Assembly (NCBI RefSeq): GCF_036634175.1
Contig: NZ_JAZIFX010000001.1
Coordinates: 7,006,001-7,070,000, forward strand
Reading direction: 5' to 3'
DNA: 64,000 nt
From: Streptomyces sp. P9-A2
GTDB lineage: Bacteria; Actinomycetota; Actinomycetes; Streptomycetales; Streptomycetaceae
This document shows, one piece after another, positions 24,671-33,714 of the stretch. The notes below the pieces were generated by a model that saw nothing but the letters and a program-made list of their open reading frames with translations, had not been told where the DNA came from and ran no database searches. The position numbers and the translations under genes are program-made. How positions within the stretch are numbered: position 1 is the stretch's first letter; every line of letters starts with the position of its first letter.

Positions 24671-25057
24671 CGAGGGACTCCAGGAATGAGGGTGACGACG
24701 GAGGGCGCGCCCGGATGCGCCGAGGGGCGCACCGGGTGCGTACGTACGGAATGCGGGTGATGCCGGGCTGACTGGCGCACACGCCCGGTGCCGTCACGAC
24801 GGGCACACGCCCGGGAACGGCGGTTCCGGCAGGCCCTGTCCCGAGGCCGAGCCGTACTTGCGGTACACGCGTACGAGTACCGAACCGACTGCACTCACCG
24901 TGGCTGCGTCACCGAACCACCGTGAGGAGAAACGAACAGCGGGAACACGAGTGGGTAACTCGCTCGATTGAGCTTAACTCGCGGGTAACGAGCGCGCCAG
25001 CCCCCGGTGTTTGTGATGTGCGTCCCGCAGGCCGGGTGGTCCGTCTAACCTCGGGGC
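24671..25057. other. Divergent promoter region
   Basis: 387 bp between the dehydrogenase (leftward) and the HEAT-repeat gene (rightward). It contains several small dyads, e.g. CGGTAC and GTACCG separated by 10 bp near 24859-24880, and a related pair of GGGTAAC-containing stretches near 24950-25000. These are operator candidates but not identified. No gene seen. Confidence 0.35.
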
Positions 25058-25666
25058 ATGGACGAAGAGTTGCGATCGCTCACGGAGCGCTTACGGACCG
25101 AGGCGGCCGGGTCGGCAGCCGTCGACCGGCTTCTGGCGACCGAGGACCCCGACGCCCTGGCCACCGTGCTCACCGAACCGGGGCAGCCGCTGTGGGCCAG
25201 GGAACTGGCCGCCTTCCGGCTCGGGCTCGCGGGGGACCGGCGGGCCTTCGAGTCCCTCGTGCTTCTCCTCAACCACCGGGACCCCCCGCGCTGCGCCGGC
25301 GCCGCCTACGCCCTGGCCCGTCTCGGCGACCCGCGCACCGCCCGCGCCGCCGCCGCCCTCGCCACCAACGAACTCCGCGTCGCCTACGCCCTGCACCCCG
25401 TCCGCCTGCTCGTCGCACTGCGCGCCCCGGAGGCCGTGCCCGCCCTGATCACCACACTGCGGCGGCGGCTGCGCCCGCACGACCCGTACCGCAAGGTCGC
25501 CCTCGCCTGCGTGGACGGACTGGGCGAACTCGGCGACACCCGCGCCGAACCCGTCCTGAACGAGGCCCTGGCACACCCCGCCCTGGCCGAGGCGGCGGTC
25601 CACGCCCTGGCGCGGATCCCCGGGCAGCGGCGGGCGTCCGCGCCGCGGATCCCGGGACAGCGGTAG
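25058..25666 (+). CDS. HEAT-repeat protein
   Basis: 202 residues, entirely alpha-helical with repeated HEAT/PBS-lyase-like units: AFESLVLLLNHRDPPRCAG, AAYALARLGDPRTARAAA, LLVALRAPEAVPALITTL, ACVDGLGELGDTRAEPVL. No enzymatic motif. Such proteins are protein-binding scaffolds and the partner is unknown. The last residues contain a small direct repeat (RIPGQR twice), perhaps a recent duplication at the 3' end. Confidence 0.8.
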   Translation: MDEELRSLTERLRTEAAGSAAVDRLLATEDPDALATVLTEPGQPLWARELAAFRLGLAGDRRAFESLVLLLNHRDPPRCAGAAYALARLGDPRTARAAAALATNELRVAYALHPVRLLVALRAPEAVPALITTLRRRLRPHDPYRKVALACVDGLGELGDTRAEPVLNEALAHPALAEAAVHALARIPGQRRASAPRIPGQR

Positions 25667-25698
25667 CCCCGCGGGCCGCGCGGCGGCGGCCGGGCCGC

Positions 25699-26298
25699 TC
25701 AGCCGCGGAGATCCTTCGCGTACCGCACCTCGGGCACCACCGCCCCGCCGACCTCGAAGGTCTCCTCGGCGCCGTCCGCGGTGAAGCCGGCCCGCTCGTA
25801 GAAACGGCGGGCGCGGACGTTGCCCTTGAGGACCCACAGGTACATGCGCCGCTGTCCGGCGGTGGCGCAGTGCCGGACCGCCGCCGCGAGGAGGGCCCTG
25901 CCCACGCCCCGGCCGATGTGCCGGGGGCAGAGGTACAGGGCGTACAACTCGGCGTCCTCGGTGCGGGTCCCACCGTCCCGGTACGGGCCGAGGGCCACCC
26001 AGCCGAGGAGCTTGCCGCCGCCGCCGCCGCCGTCGTCGACGACCAGGTTCACCACGCGCCGGTCGCCGTCCAGCAGGCGGGCACGCCGCCGGCCGGCGTC
26101 CGCCGCGATGTCGAGGCCGTCGAGATACGGCTGGGGGACGAGGCCTTCGTAGGCGTGCCGCCAGCCGCGTATACGGATCCCGGCGACCTCGGCGCAGTCG
26201 TCCACCGTCATCGGGCGCGGCACGAACTCCGCGGGGGACGCGGGGAGAACGTCGGCGGGGGCGGGGGCGGGGGCGGGGGCCTCGATCGGCTCACTCAT
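25699..26298 (-). CDS. GNAT family N-acetyltransferase
   Basis: 199 residues. N-terminal Ala/Pro-rich linker, then a GNAT fold: MTVDDCAEVAGIRIRGWRHA, YALYLCPRHIGRGVGRALLA (acetyl-CoA-binding R/Q-x-x-G-x-G/A loop) and LWVLKGNVRARRFYERAGF. A glycine run (DDGGGGGGK) interrupts the central strand loop. The ATG at 26298 is used; the longer frame adds non-conserved residues. It is convergent with the HEAT-repeat gene. Substrate unknown. Confidence 0.88.
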   Translation of the reverse strand: MSEPIEAPAPAPAPADVLPASPAEFVPRPMTVDDCAEVAGIRIRGWRHAYEGLVPQPYLDGLDIAADAGRRRARLLDGDRRVVNLVVDDGGGGGGKLLGWVALGPYRDGGTRTEDAELYALYLCPRHIGRGVGRALLAAAVRHCATAGQRRMYLWVLKGNVRARRFYERAGFTADGAEETFEVGGAVVPEVRYAKDLRG

Positions 26299-26385
26299 GG
26301 CTCCATGGTGAACCAGGGGCCCGGCAACGCCGGGCCCCGCTCCCGGACTTCCCCGCCGCACCTGCCCCGACGACGCGCCGCCCGC

Positions 26386-27963
26386 TCAGCTGCGGAAGCC
26401 GAGCAGGCCGTGCAGGGTCGAGCCGCGGGACGTGGGGGACGCGGCCTTCGACGTCCGCGGCTTCGGGTCGGGCAGCGCCTCGCACACCGCGTCGGCCTCG
26501 CCGCGGCCGCGCGGCACGGTGCCGTCGGTCAGGTACGCCGTCAGATGCTCGTCCAGGCAGGCGTTGCCGCTCAGCGTGATGCCGTGGTTGCCGCCGTCCC
26601 GCTCCACCACCAGGCTGGAACCGGCCAGCAGATGGTGGACCGTCACACCGCCCTGGTAGGGGGTGGCCGCGTCGTCGGTGGCCTGGAAGAGCAGCGCCGG
26701 CGGCAGCTTCCCGTTGGCGACGTTCACGGGCCGCAGCGACTCGGTCGGCCAGAACGCGCACACCGCGTTGTACCAGGCGTTGTTCCAGGTCAGGAACGGC
26801 GCCCGCTCGTACACCTCCCAGTTGTCCTTGCGCCACTGCCGCCAGTCCCGCGGCCAGGACGCGTCCCGGCACTCGACCGCCGTGTAGACGCTGTAGCCGT
26901 TGGCGCCTGCGGCGTCGACCGCGCCGAAGTTCTCGTACGTCTTGACCAGCGGTCCCGAGTCGCCCTCGTTCACGTACGCCGAGAACGCCTCCGCCAGATA
27001 AGGCCAGTAGCCGTTGTAGTAGCCGCCCGGCAGGAAGGTGTCCTCCAGTTCGGCCGCGCCCACCTTGTCACCGGCCGGCTTCTTCGCCAGGGCCGCGCGC
27101 ATCGCGTACCACTCGGCCTCGATCTCCTCCGGATCGGTACCGAGCCGGTACGTGCCGTCGTGCCCGGCGATCCAGGCCATCAGGGCTCGGTGCCGGTCGT
27201 TGAAGGCGCGGTCCTGGTTCAGATTGGAGTCGTACCAGACCCCGGTGGGGTCGACGACCGAGTCGAGGACCAGGCGCCGTACCCGTTCCGGGAACAGCTT
27301 GGCGTACACGGCGCCCAGATACGTGCCGTAGGAGTAGCCGAAGTAATTGATCCTCTTCGCGCCCAGCGCCTGCCGGACGACGTCCATGTCGCGGACCGCG
27401 CTGGTCGTGTTCACGTACGGCAGGAGATCCGCGTGCTTCTTGCCGCAGGCGTCGGCGAACGACTTCACACGCGCGAGGTTGGCTTGCTCCACCGCGCGGG
27501 TGCTCGGCACCGGATTCGGCCGCACCGGGTCGAAGAAGTCCGGATCGCAGTTCAGCGCGGGCCTGCTCGCACCCACCCCGCGCGGATCGAAGCCGATCAC
27601 GTCGTACTGGGCGGCCACCTCCTTCGGCAGCGAGGCCGCGACGAATCCGGCGAGCGCCAGCCCGCTGCCGCCGGGGCCGCCCGGGTTGACCAGGAGGGGA
27701 CCCTGGTACTTCTTCGCGGTGTGCGGAACGCGGGACAGTGCCAGGGTGATCTTCCGCCCCCCGGGGCGGGCGTGGTCGAGCGGTGTCTCGACGGACGCGC
27801 ACTGCAGCGTCGGATGGTCCTCGGTGCCGCAGTCCTTCCACGCGGGCTTCGCCGCGCGGAACGTGTCGGCGCCGCTCGGCGCGGCCGCCTCGGCGGGCAG
27901 GGCCGTCAGGCTCCCGGCCATGACGGCGGCGGCACTGCACAGCACTGCTGCGCGTTTCCTCAT
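26386..27963 (-). CDS. Secreted tripeptidyl aminopeptidase-like alpha/beta hydrolase
   Basis: 525 residues. Signal peptide MRKRAAVLCSAAAVMAGSLT followed by an Ala-X-Ala cleavage region near residue 27. Alpha/beta hydrolase with oxyanion motif NPGGPGGSG, nucleophile elbow GYSYGT, Asp in LFQATDDAATPYQG and catalytic His in GGNHGITL, followed by a TAP-like C-terminal domain. Belongs to the Streptomyces SlpD/SlpE/tripeptidyl-aminopeptidase group that removes peptides from protein N-termini outside the cell. It is monocistronic. Confidence 0.9.
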   Translation of the reverse strand: MRKRAAVLCSAAAVMAGSLTALPAEAAAPSGADTFRAAKPAWKDCGTEDHPTLQCASVETPLDHARPGGRKITLALSRVPHTAKKYQGPLLVNPGGPGGSGLALAGFVAASLPKEVAAQYDVIGFDPRGVGASRPALNCDPDFFDPVRPNPVPSTRAVEQANLARVKSFADACGKKHADLLPYVNTTSAVRDMDVVRQALGAKRINYFGYSYGTYLGAVYAKLFPERVRRLVLDSVVDPTGVWYDSNLNQDRAFNDRHRALMAWIAGHDGTYRLGTDPEEIEAEWYAMRAALAKKPAGDKVGAAELEDTFLPGGYYNGYWPYLAEAFSAYVNEGDSGPLVKTYENFGAVDAAGANGYSVYTAVECRDASWPRDWRQWRKDNWEVYERAPFLTWNNAWYNAVCAFWPTESLRPVNVANGKLPPALLFQATDDAATPYQGGVTVHHLLAGSSLVVERDGGNHGITLSGNACLDEHLTAYLTDGTVPRGRGEADAVCEALPDPKPRTSKAASPTSRGSTLHGLLGFRS

Positions 27964-28109
27964 GGGTGGTCCTCCCAGGACGGAGGTCGGTGAACCGCGG
28001 GCTCACGGTCCACGCGGCATCGTCCCGGAACGAGCCGTGGGATGAACGCGTTCCGCCGACTCTTGACCCGATCGGGTCGCCGGATGCCCTCGAATGCTTG
28101 TCAACTTGA

Positions 28110-28129
28110 CCCGGCCGTAAACGGCCGGG
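28110..28129 (-). repeat. Right-end hairpin of a decayed IS200/IS605-type element
   Basis: CCCGGCCGT and ACGGCCGGG form a 9-bp hairpin with a 2-base apex (minus-strand reading). It is followed on the minus strand by TCAAGTTGAC, the style of IS200/IS605-family right ends. It lies just beyond the tnpB fragment at 28131-28290. In intact elements this region forms the 3' part of the omega RNA. Confidence 0.55.
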
Positions 28130-28130
28130 C

Positions 28131-28290
28131 TTGGAGGTAGCGCCCAACTGGCTGTCGGGTGGGCTCCTCCGTCCGGACACCCCTATGGGGTGGCAGGGGA
28201 CGCGTGACTCACGCCCCGCGATCCACACGGTCTCGCCACGAGCGGCGATGTTGTGGGAAGCGTTCCGGTCGGGCGTGAACGCCCGAGGTT
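28131..28290 (-). pseudogene. TnpB transposase C-terminal fragment
   Basis: The minus strand reads AFTPDRNASHNIAARGETVW and then IAGRESRVP, the conserved end of TnpB proteins (RuvC-III D-R-N-A-S-x-N-I pattern, then the C-terminal tail). The open frame continues to the right-end hairpin without the normal stop context. Nothing of the preceding 350 or so TnpB residues is recognisable upstream, so this is a terminal relic of an RNA-guided-nuclease transposon, not a gene. Confidence 0.65.
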
Positions 28291-28685
28291 CCTCGCTGGA
28301 TACCGCTGAAGAAGCGAGAGTCGGGTCGGGCCTGGTGTGGGGGTTCGGAGTGCCGGGACGCGGAGGCGGAGGGCCTGGAGGCGGAAGGGCCGGAGGCAGG
28401 GGACCGGAGGCAGGGGACCCAGGGCCCGGAGAGCCGGTCACCGGATGCCCGACGGGCCGCAGGCGGTGGGGCATCTGTGCGTGACGTTCTCCCCGCGCAC
28501 GACGCCTCCCCGGTGGCACCGGCCAAGCACAGGACCACGCAAGGGGACGAGCGTTCCCTTGATCGCGCGAACGACTGGTTTGGGCACACTCCCGATCACT
28601 TCCGGACTCCCGATTTGGGGGGCCGGGCGAGGGGGTGGTTGGCTTGCCCCGACCCCCCCGAGAACCCATGTCCTGGAGGAAAGCG
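28291..28685. other. Non-coding region upstream of the SRPBCC gene
   Basis: 395 bp. 28340-28440 is purine/G-rich, with imperfect repeats of GGAGGCGGAGGGCC and GGAGGCAGGGGAC style that could form G-quadruplexes. The remainder holds the promoter and leader of the next gene; GGAGGA lies 7 bp before its ATG. No gene recognised. Confidence 0.4.
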
Positions 28686-29129
28686 ATGGCGCAGGTCGAG
28701 GCCACTACGGAGCGGATCGTCGTGGCGGACGCGGAGACGGTGTTCGATGCCCTCGCCGACTACAGCGGCACGCGCGGGAAGCTGCTGCCCGAGCAGTACA
28801 GCGAGTACGAGGTCCGCGAGGGCGGTGACGGCGAGGGCAGCCTCGTCCACTGGAAGCTCCAGGCCACCAGCAAGCGCGTCCGCGACTGCCTCATGGAGGT
28901 CACCGAGCCGAGCGACGGCGAACTGGTCGAGAAGGACCGCAACTCGTCCATGGTCACCACCTGGCGCGTCACCCCGGCCGGGGAGGGCAGGTCCCGGGTC
29001 GTCGTGACCACCACCTGGACCGGCGCCGGGGGCATCGGCGGCTTCTTCGAGAGGACCTTCGCCCCCAAGGGCCTCGCGCGCATCCACGACGCGCTGCTCG
29101 CCAACCTCGCCACCGAGGTCGAGAAGTAG
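28686..29129 (+). CDS. SRPBCC (START-like) family protein
   Basis: 147 residues, a single polyketide-cyclase/START-like domain: ERIVVADAETVFDALADYSG at the N-terminus and a C-terminal helix (RIHDALLANLATEVEK). The family binds hydrophobic ligands in a helix-grip pocket; no catalytic residues can be assigned. The ATG at 28686 follows a good GGAGGA site. The gene is bracketed within a few hundred bases by relics of two different TnpB-like transposases, so it may have been carried or preserved amid repeated insertion. Confidence 0.82.
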   Translation: MAQVEATTERIVVADAETVFDALADYSGTRGKLLPEQYSEYEVREGGDGEGSLVHWKLQATSKRVRDCLMEVTEPSDGELVEKDRNSSMVTTWRVTPAGEGRSRVVVTTTWTGAGGIGGFFERTFAPKGLARIHDALLANLATEVEK

Positions 29130-29139
29130 CCGGTGCGGT

Positions 29140-29424
29140 GATGTGAGGGGATCGTGTCCGTGGTCCGGGTACGCGGGGGCGGTTTTCCTCGCTTCTTCGG
29201 GTCCCGGGTCGGGCCTGGGCGGTCCGATGCCCCTGCGCATCACTCTGGTGTGCAGGGGGCGGTGCCGTCCGTCGCCTGATCCGGTGTCCGAGGGAGCGCC
29301 TGCCGATTGCCACCGAAGCGGCGGCGTGTCGGCTGGTCCTGCGGTTCTTGCCGGTCAGTGGCTTCTGCCAGTGTTCCGCTCCCCACATCGAGGTGTAGGC
29401 CGGGTCCACGGCGATGACGCGACG
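29140..29424 (-). pseudogene. TnpB-like transposase C-terminal relic (second type)
   Basis: The minus strand reads VIAVDPAYTSMWGAEHWQKP, then SRHAAASVAIGRRSLGHRIR and RRTAPPPAHQSD. This is the C-terminal region of a large TnpB-like transposase family frequent in Streptomyces. There is no N-terminal part upstream and no start codon context. In family members as I remember them the RHxAA stretch carries an acidic residue; here it is Ala, consistent with decay. The remaining bases to 29596 hold only the start region of the M55 gene. Confidence 0.65.
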
Positions 29425-29596
29425 TGCGCGGTGACCGGGTCTGTCGTGCGGATCGGGCCGGGCTCGCGGGCCGCGGGACGGTACAGGGGCAGGTGGGAGG
29501 CGGTCCCGTGGGTCCTGCTACCGTCATTGGTCTGGGCCGGTGGGAGTTTTCCACAGGTCTGGCAGAGCTGTGGCGGCACGACGTAGCGTGAGGCGC

Positions 29597-30430
29597 ATGA
29601 AGATCCTCATCAGCGCCGACATGGAGGGCGCCACCGGTGTCACCTGGCCGGCCGACGTGCTGCCGGGCACCCCGCAGTGGGAGCGCTGCCGGTCCATGTT
29701 CACCTCCGACGTCGACGCCGCCGTGCGGGGCTTCTTCGACGGCGGCGCCGACGAGGTGCTGATCAACGAGGCGCACTGGACCATGCGCAATCTCCTGCTG
29801 GAGCGGCTCGACGAGCGGGCCGAGATGCTCACCGGCCGGCACAAGTCGCTGTCCATGGTCGAAGGTGTGCAGCACGGCGACGTGGACGGCATCGCGTTCA
29901 TCGGCTATCACGCCGGCGCCGGCATGGAGGGCGTCCTCGCCCACACCTTCCTCGCCAACTCCATCACCGGGGTGTGGCTGAACGGCGAACGGGCGAGCGA
30001 GGGTCTGCTCAACGCGGCCGTCGTCGCCGAGTACGGGGTGCCGGTGGTCCTGGTCACCGGCGACGACGTGGCCTGCGAGGACGCGCTCGGCTACGCGCCG
30101 GGGGCGTTGAAGGTCGCGGTCAAGGACCACGTGTCGCGGTACGCGGCGGTGTGCCGGACGCCTGCCCGGACGGCCTCCGACATCCGCGCGGCGGCCAAGG
30201 ACGCCGCCGCGCTCGCGGTGCGCCACGAGCCGGTGGCCGCAGGCCCCTTCACCGTCGCGGTGGAGTTCGACGCCGAGCATCTGGCCATGGCCGCCACCGT
30301 CGTGCCGGGCGTGGCCCGGACCGGCGAGCGGAAAGTGACATACACCAGCACAACCATGTACGACGGGATCCGCGCCTTCAAGGCGGTCACCACGATCGCC
30401 TCGGCCGCGGTGGAGGAACAGTATGGCTGA
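29597..30430 (+). CDS. M55 family metallopeptidase (DppA-like D-aminopeptidase)
   Basis: 277 residues. Begins MKILISADMEGATGVTWPAD, the M55 metal-binding N-terminus, followed by NEAHWTMRNLL and GYHAGAGMEGVLAHTF, with the conserved His and Glu ligands, and TGDDVACEDA. Relatives form decameric D-aminopeptidases acting on D-amino-acid peptides such as D-Ala-D-Ala. It overlaps the following M20 peptidase by 8 bp, at the head of a four-peptidase run that suggests cell-wall peptide salvage. Confidence 0.9.
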   Translation: MKILISADMEGATGVTWPADVLPGTPQWERCRSMFTSDVDAAVRGFFDGGADEVLINEAHWTMRNLLLERLDERAEMLTGRHKSLSMVEGVQHGDVDGIAFIGYHAGAGMEGVLAHTFLANSITGVWLNGERASEGLLNAAVVAEYGVPVVLVTGDDVACEDALGYAPGALKVAVKDHVSRYAAVCRTPARTASDIRAAAKDAAALAVRHEPVAAGPFTVAVEFDAEHLAMAATVVPGVARTGERKVTYTSTTMYDGIRAFKAVTTIASAAVEEQYG

Positions 30431-31727
30431 CGAACACGCCCTGGACGAGGTCGTGACGTTCACGTCCGACCTCATCAGGATCGACACCACGAACCGGGGC
30501 GGCGGTGACTGCCAGGAGCGGCCCGCCGCCGAGTACGTGGCGGAGCGGCTGGCCGGAGCGGGCCTGGAACCGGTACTGCTCGAGCGCACCCCCGGGCGGA
30601 CCAACGTCGTCGCGCGCCTCGCGGGCACCGACCCGACGGCCGACGCGCTCCTCGTCCACGGTCACCTCGACGTCGTACCGGCCGAGGCGGCCGACTGGAG
30701 CGTGCACCCGTTCTCCGGCGAGGTGCGCGACGGGGTGGTCTGGGGGCGAGGTGCCGTCGACATGAAGAACATGGACGCGATGATCCTCGCCGTGGTGCGG
30801 GCCTGGGCCCGCCAGGGCGTGCGGCCCCGGCGCGACATCGTGATCGCCTTCACCGCCGACGAGGAGGACAGCGCCGAGGACGGTTCCGGCTTCCTCGCCG
30901 ACCGGCATCCGGAGCTCTTCGAGGGCTGTACCGAGGGCATCAGCGAATCGGGTGCCTACACCGTCCACGACGGCGCCGGCCGGCAGCTCTACCCGATCGG
31001 CGCGGGAGAACGCGGCACGGCCTGGCTGAAGCTCACCGCCCGCGGGCGGGCCGGCCACGGCTCCAAGGTCAACCGGGACAACGCGGTGACCCGCCTCGCC
31101 GCCGCCGTCGCCCGTATCGGCGAGCACGAGTGGCCGCTGCGGCTCACCCCGACCGTCCGCGCGGCACTCACCGAACTCGCCGCCCTGTACGGCGTCGACC
31201 CCGACCTGTCCGACGTGGACACGCTGCTCACCAAGCTGGGCCCGGCCGCGAAGCTCGTCGAGCACACCCTCCGCAACAGCAGCAACCCGACGATGCTGGA
31301 CGCCGGCTACAAGGTCAACGTGATCCCCGGCCAGGCCGAGGCCTACATCGACGGACGGATCCTGCCCGGTGGCGAGGACGACTTCCGCTCCACCCTGGAC
31401 CGGCTCACCGGGCCCGACGTGGACTGGGAGTTCCAGCACCGGGAGCCGGCCCTCCAGTCGCCGGTGGACTCGACGACGTTCGCCCGGATGCGGGCCGCGG
31501 TGCAGGAGTTCGCACCTGAGGGGCACCCCGTGCCGTACTGCATGTCCGGCGGCACGGACGCGAAGCAGTTCTCCCGCCTCGGCATCACCGGTTATGGCTT
31601 CGCCCCGCTGAAGCTGCCGGAGGGCTTCGACTACCAGGCCCTCTTCCACGGAGTCGACGAGCGCGTCCCCATCGAGGCGCTCCACTTCGGCGTCCGTGTC
31701 CTCGACCGGTTCCTGCGGACGGCCTGA
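30423..31727 (+). CDS. M20 family zinc metallopeptidase
   Basis: 434 residues, full-length. Metal ligands: VHGHLDVVPAEAADW, GRGAVDMKNMDAMIL, TADEEDSAEDG (catalytic Glu-Glu) and a C-terminal SGGTDAKQFSR. The dimerisation/lid domain lies at about 190-310 (AGHGSKVNRDNA). Cytosolic exopeptidase or deacylase of the ArgE/DapE/CPG2 group; the substrate cannot be told from sequence. It overlaps the upstream M55 gene and is followed 4 bp later by the S9 peptidase. Confidence 0.9.
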   Translation: MADEHALDEVVTFTSDLIRIDTTNRGGGDCQERPAAEYVAERLAGAGLEPVLLERTPGRTNVVARLAGTDPTADALLVHGHLDVVPAEAADWSVHPFSGEVRDGVVWGRGAVDMKNMDAMILAVVRAWARQGVRPRRDIVIAFTADEEDSAEDGSGFLADRHPELFEGCTEGISESGAYTVHDGAGRQLYPIGAGERGTAWLKLTARGRAGHGSKVNRDNAVTRLAAAVARIGEHEWPLRLTPTVRAALTELAALYGVDPDLSDVDTLLTKLGPAAKLVEHTLRNSSNPTMLDAGYKVNVIPGQAEAYIDGRILPGGEDDFRSTLDRLTGPDVDWEFQHREPALQSPVDSTTFARMRAAVQEFAPEGHPVPYCMSGGTDAKQFSRLGITGYGFAPLKLPEGFDYQALFHGVDERVPIEALHFGVRVLDRFLRTA

Positions 31728-31731
31728 GCCC

Positions 31732-33714
31732 ATGGGGGAGACAGTGCGGATCCTGCCGTACGGCGAGTGGCCCTCGCCCATCGACGCGGCCACGGCCGCG
31801 GCGCACGACGGAAGCCCCGAGTACGTGGGGTTCGTCGGGGAGGAGGTGTGGTGGACCGAGCCCCGGCCCGCCGAGGACGGCCGCCGCACCCTGGTGCGCC
31901 GGCACTCCGACGGCACCGAGGAGTCCGTCCTGCCCGCGCCCTGGAACGTGCGCAGCCGGCTCCACGAGTACGGCGGACGGCCCTGGGCCGGCTTTGTACG
32001 GGACGACGACCCGCTCGTGGTGTTCGTCGACTTCGCCGACCAGCGCCTTTACCGGTACGAACCGGGCGGCGAGCCGCGACCGCTGACCCCCGTCTCCCCG
32101 GTGGGACAGGGGCTGCGCTGGGCCGAGCCGACCCTGCTGCCGGACCGCGGCGAGGTGTGGTGCGTCCTGGAGGAGTTCACCGGCGACGGACCCGGCGACG
32201 TGCGCCGTGTCCTGGCCGCCGTACCACTGGACGGCTCGGCCGCCGACGACCGCGGTGCCGTGCGCGAACTGACCGACGGCCGGCACCGGTTCGTCACCGG
32301 GCCGCGCCTTGCGCCCGACGGGCGGCGCGCCGCCTGGCTGGCCTGGGACCATCCCCGCATGCCCTGGGACGGTACCGAGCTCCGCGTCGCCGACGTCGCC
32401 CCCGACGGCACCCTGCACGACGCCCGCACCGTGGCCGGCGGCCCGGAAGAGTCGGTCGCCCAGGCCGACTGGACACACGACGGCCGACTGCTCCACACGA
32501 GCGACCGCACCGGCTGGTGGAACCTCTACCTCGACGGCGAACCCGTCTGCCCGCGCGAGGAGGAGTTCGGCGGGCCGCTGTGGAAGCCGGGGTCGCGCTG
32601 GTTCGCCCCGCTGGACAGCGGCCTGATCGCCGTCGTGCACGGCCGGGGCGCCGCCACGCTCGGCATACTCGACCCGGAGAGGGGCGAGGTCGTCGACGCG
32701 GCCGGACCCTGGACCGAGTTCACGCCCACGCTCGCGGCCCACGGCGAGCGCGTCGTGGCCGTCGGAGCGAGCCCGCGCAGCTCCCACGAGGTCGTCGAGC
32801 TGGACACCCGGACCGGCAGGGCCCGGGTGATCGGCACCCCGCACAAGGACGCCGTGGACCCCGCCCACTACCCAGAACCTGAGGTCCGCACCTTCACCGG
32901 GCCGGACGGCCGCGAGATCCACGCCCAGGTGTACCCGCCGCGAAACCCCGGCTGCGCCGGGCCCGAGGGCGAGCCGGCGCCGTACGTGATCTGGGCACAC
33001 GGCGGGCCCACCGGCCGGGCGCCGCTCGTGCTCGACCTCGAGATCGCCTACTTCACCTCGCGCGGCATCGGCGTCGCCGAGGTGAACTACGGCGGCTCCA
33101 CCGGCTACGGGCGCGCCTACCGGGACCGGCTGCGCGAGCAGTGGGGCGTGGCCGACGTGGAGGACTGCGCCGCCGTCGCCCTCGCCCTCGCCGACGAGGG
33201 CACCGCCGCCCGCGACCGGCTCGCCGTCCGCGGCGGCAGCGCCGGCGGCTGGACCACGGCCGCCTCCCTCACCACGACCGACGTCTACGCCTGCGGCACC
33301 ATCGTCTACCCGGTGCTCGACCTGACCGGCTGGGGCCCGGAAGAGACCCACGACTTCGAGTCCCGGTACCTCGAGAGCCTCATCGGCCCGCGCGCCGAAG
33401 TCCCCGAGCGGTACGCCGAACGCTCGCCCGTCGCGCACGCCGACCGGCTCACCGCGCCGTTCCTGCTCCTCCAGGGCCTGGACGACCGGATCTGCCCTCC
33501 CGTGCAGTGCGAGCGGTTCCTCGCCCGGCTGGAGGGCAAGGGTGTGCCGCACGCGTACCTCACCTTCGAGGGAGAGGGACACGGCTTCCGGCGCGCCGAG
33601 ACCATGGTGCGCGCACTGGAAGCCGAACTGTCCCTGTACGCGCAGGTGTTCGGGCTGTCGGTACCGGACGTGCCGGTCCTGGAACTGACCCGAGGATCCG
33701 GGCCGCACCGATGA
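31732..33714 (+). CDS. S9 family (prolyl oligopeptidase-like) serine peptidase
   Basis: 660 residues: N-terminal beta-propeller (about 1-390, WD-like strands such as HRFVTGPRLAPDGRRAAWLA) and a C-terminal alpha/beta hydrolase. Catalytic Ser in RGGSAGGWTTAA, Asp in GLDDRICPP, His in GEGHGFRRAE; the preceding GGSTGYGRAYRDRL is typical of acyl-aminoacyl peptidases/DPP. The ATG at 31732 (MGETVRILPYGEW) is preferred to a more upstream GTG. The stop overlaps the LD-carboxypeptidase start (ATGA). Confidence 0.92.
   Translation: MGETVRILPYGEWPSPIDAATAAAHDGSPEYVGFVGEEVWWTEPRPAEDGRRTLVRRHSDGTEESVLPAPWNVRSRLHEYGGRPWAGFVRDDDPLVVFVDFADQRLYRYEPGGEPRPLTPVSPVGQGLRWAEPTLLPDRGEVWCVLEEFTGDGPGDVRRVLAAVPLDGSAADDRGAVRELTDGRHRFVTGPRLAPDGRRAAWLAWDHPRMPWDGTELRVADVAPDGTLHDARTVAGGPEESVAQADWTHDGRLLHTSDRTGWWNLYLDGEPVCPREEEFGGPLWKPGSRWFAPLDSGLIAVVHGRGAATLGILDPERGEVVDAAGPWTEFTPTLAAHGERVVAVGASPRSSHEVVELDTRTGRARVIGTPHKDAVDPAHYPEPEVRTFTGPDGREIHAQVYPPRNPGCAGPEGEPAPYVIWAHGGPTGRAPLVLDLEIAYFTSRGIGVAEVNYGGSTGYGRAYRDRLREQWGVADVEDCAAVALALADEGTAARDRLAVRGGSAGGWTTAASLTTTDVYACGTIVYPVLDLTGWGPEETHDFESRYLESLIGPRAEVPERYAERSPVAHADRLTAPFLLLQGLDDRICPPVQCERFLARLEGKGVPHAYLTFEGEGHGFRRAETMVRALEAELSLYAQVFGLSVPDVPVLELTRGSGPHR

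Noticed and set aside
28341..28440. G-rich repeats as a possible CRISPR-like or satellite array
   Set aside because: Spacing and sequence are irregular, with no conserved repeat-spacer structure; it is simply purine-rich leader sequence, at best a G-quadruplex candidate.
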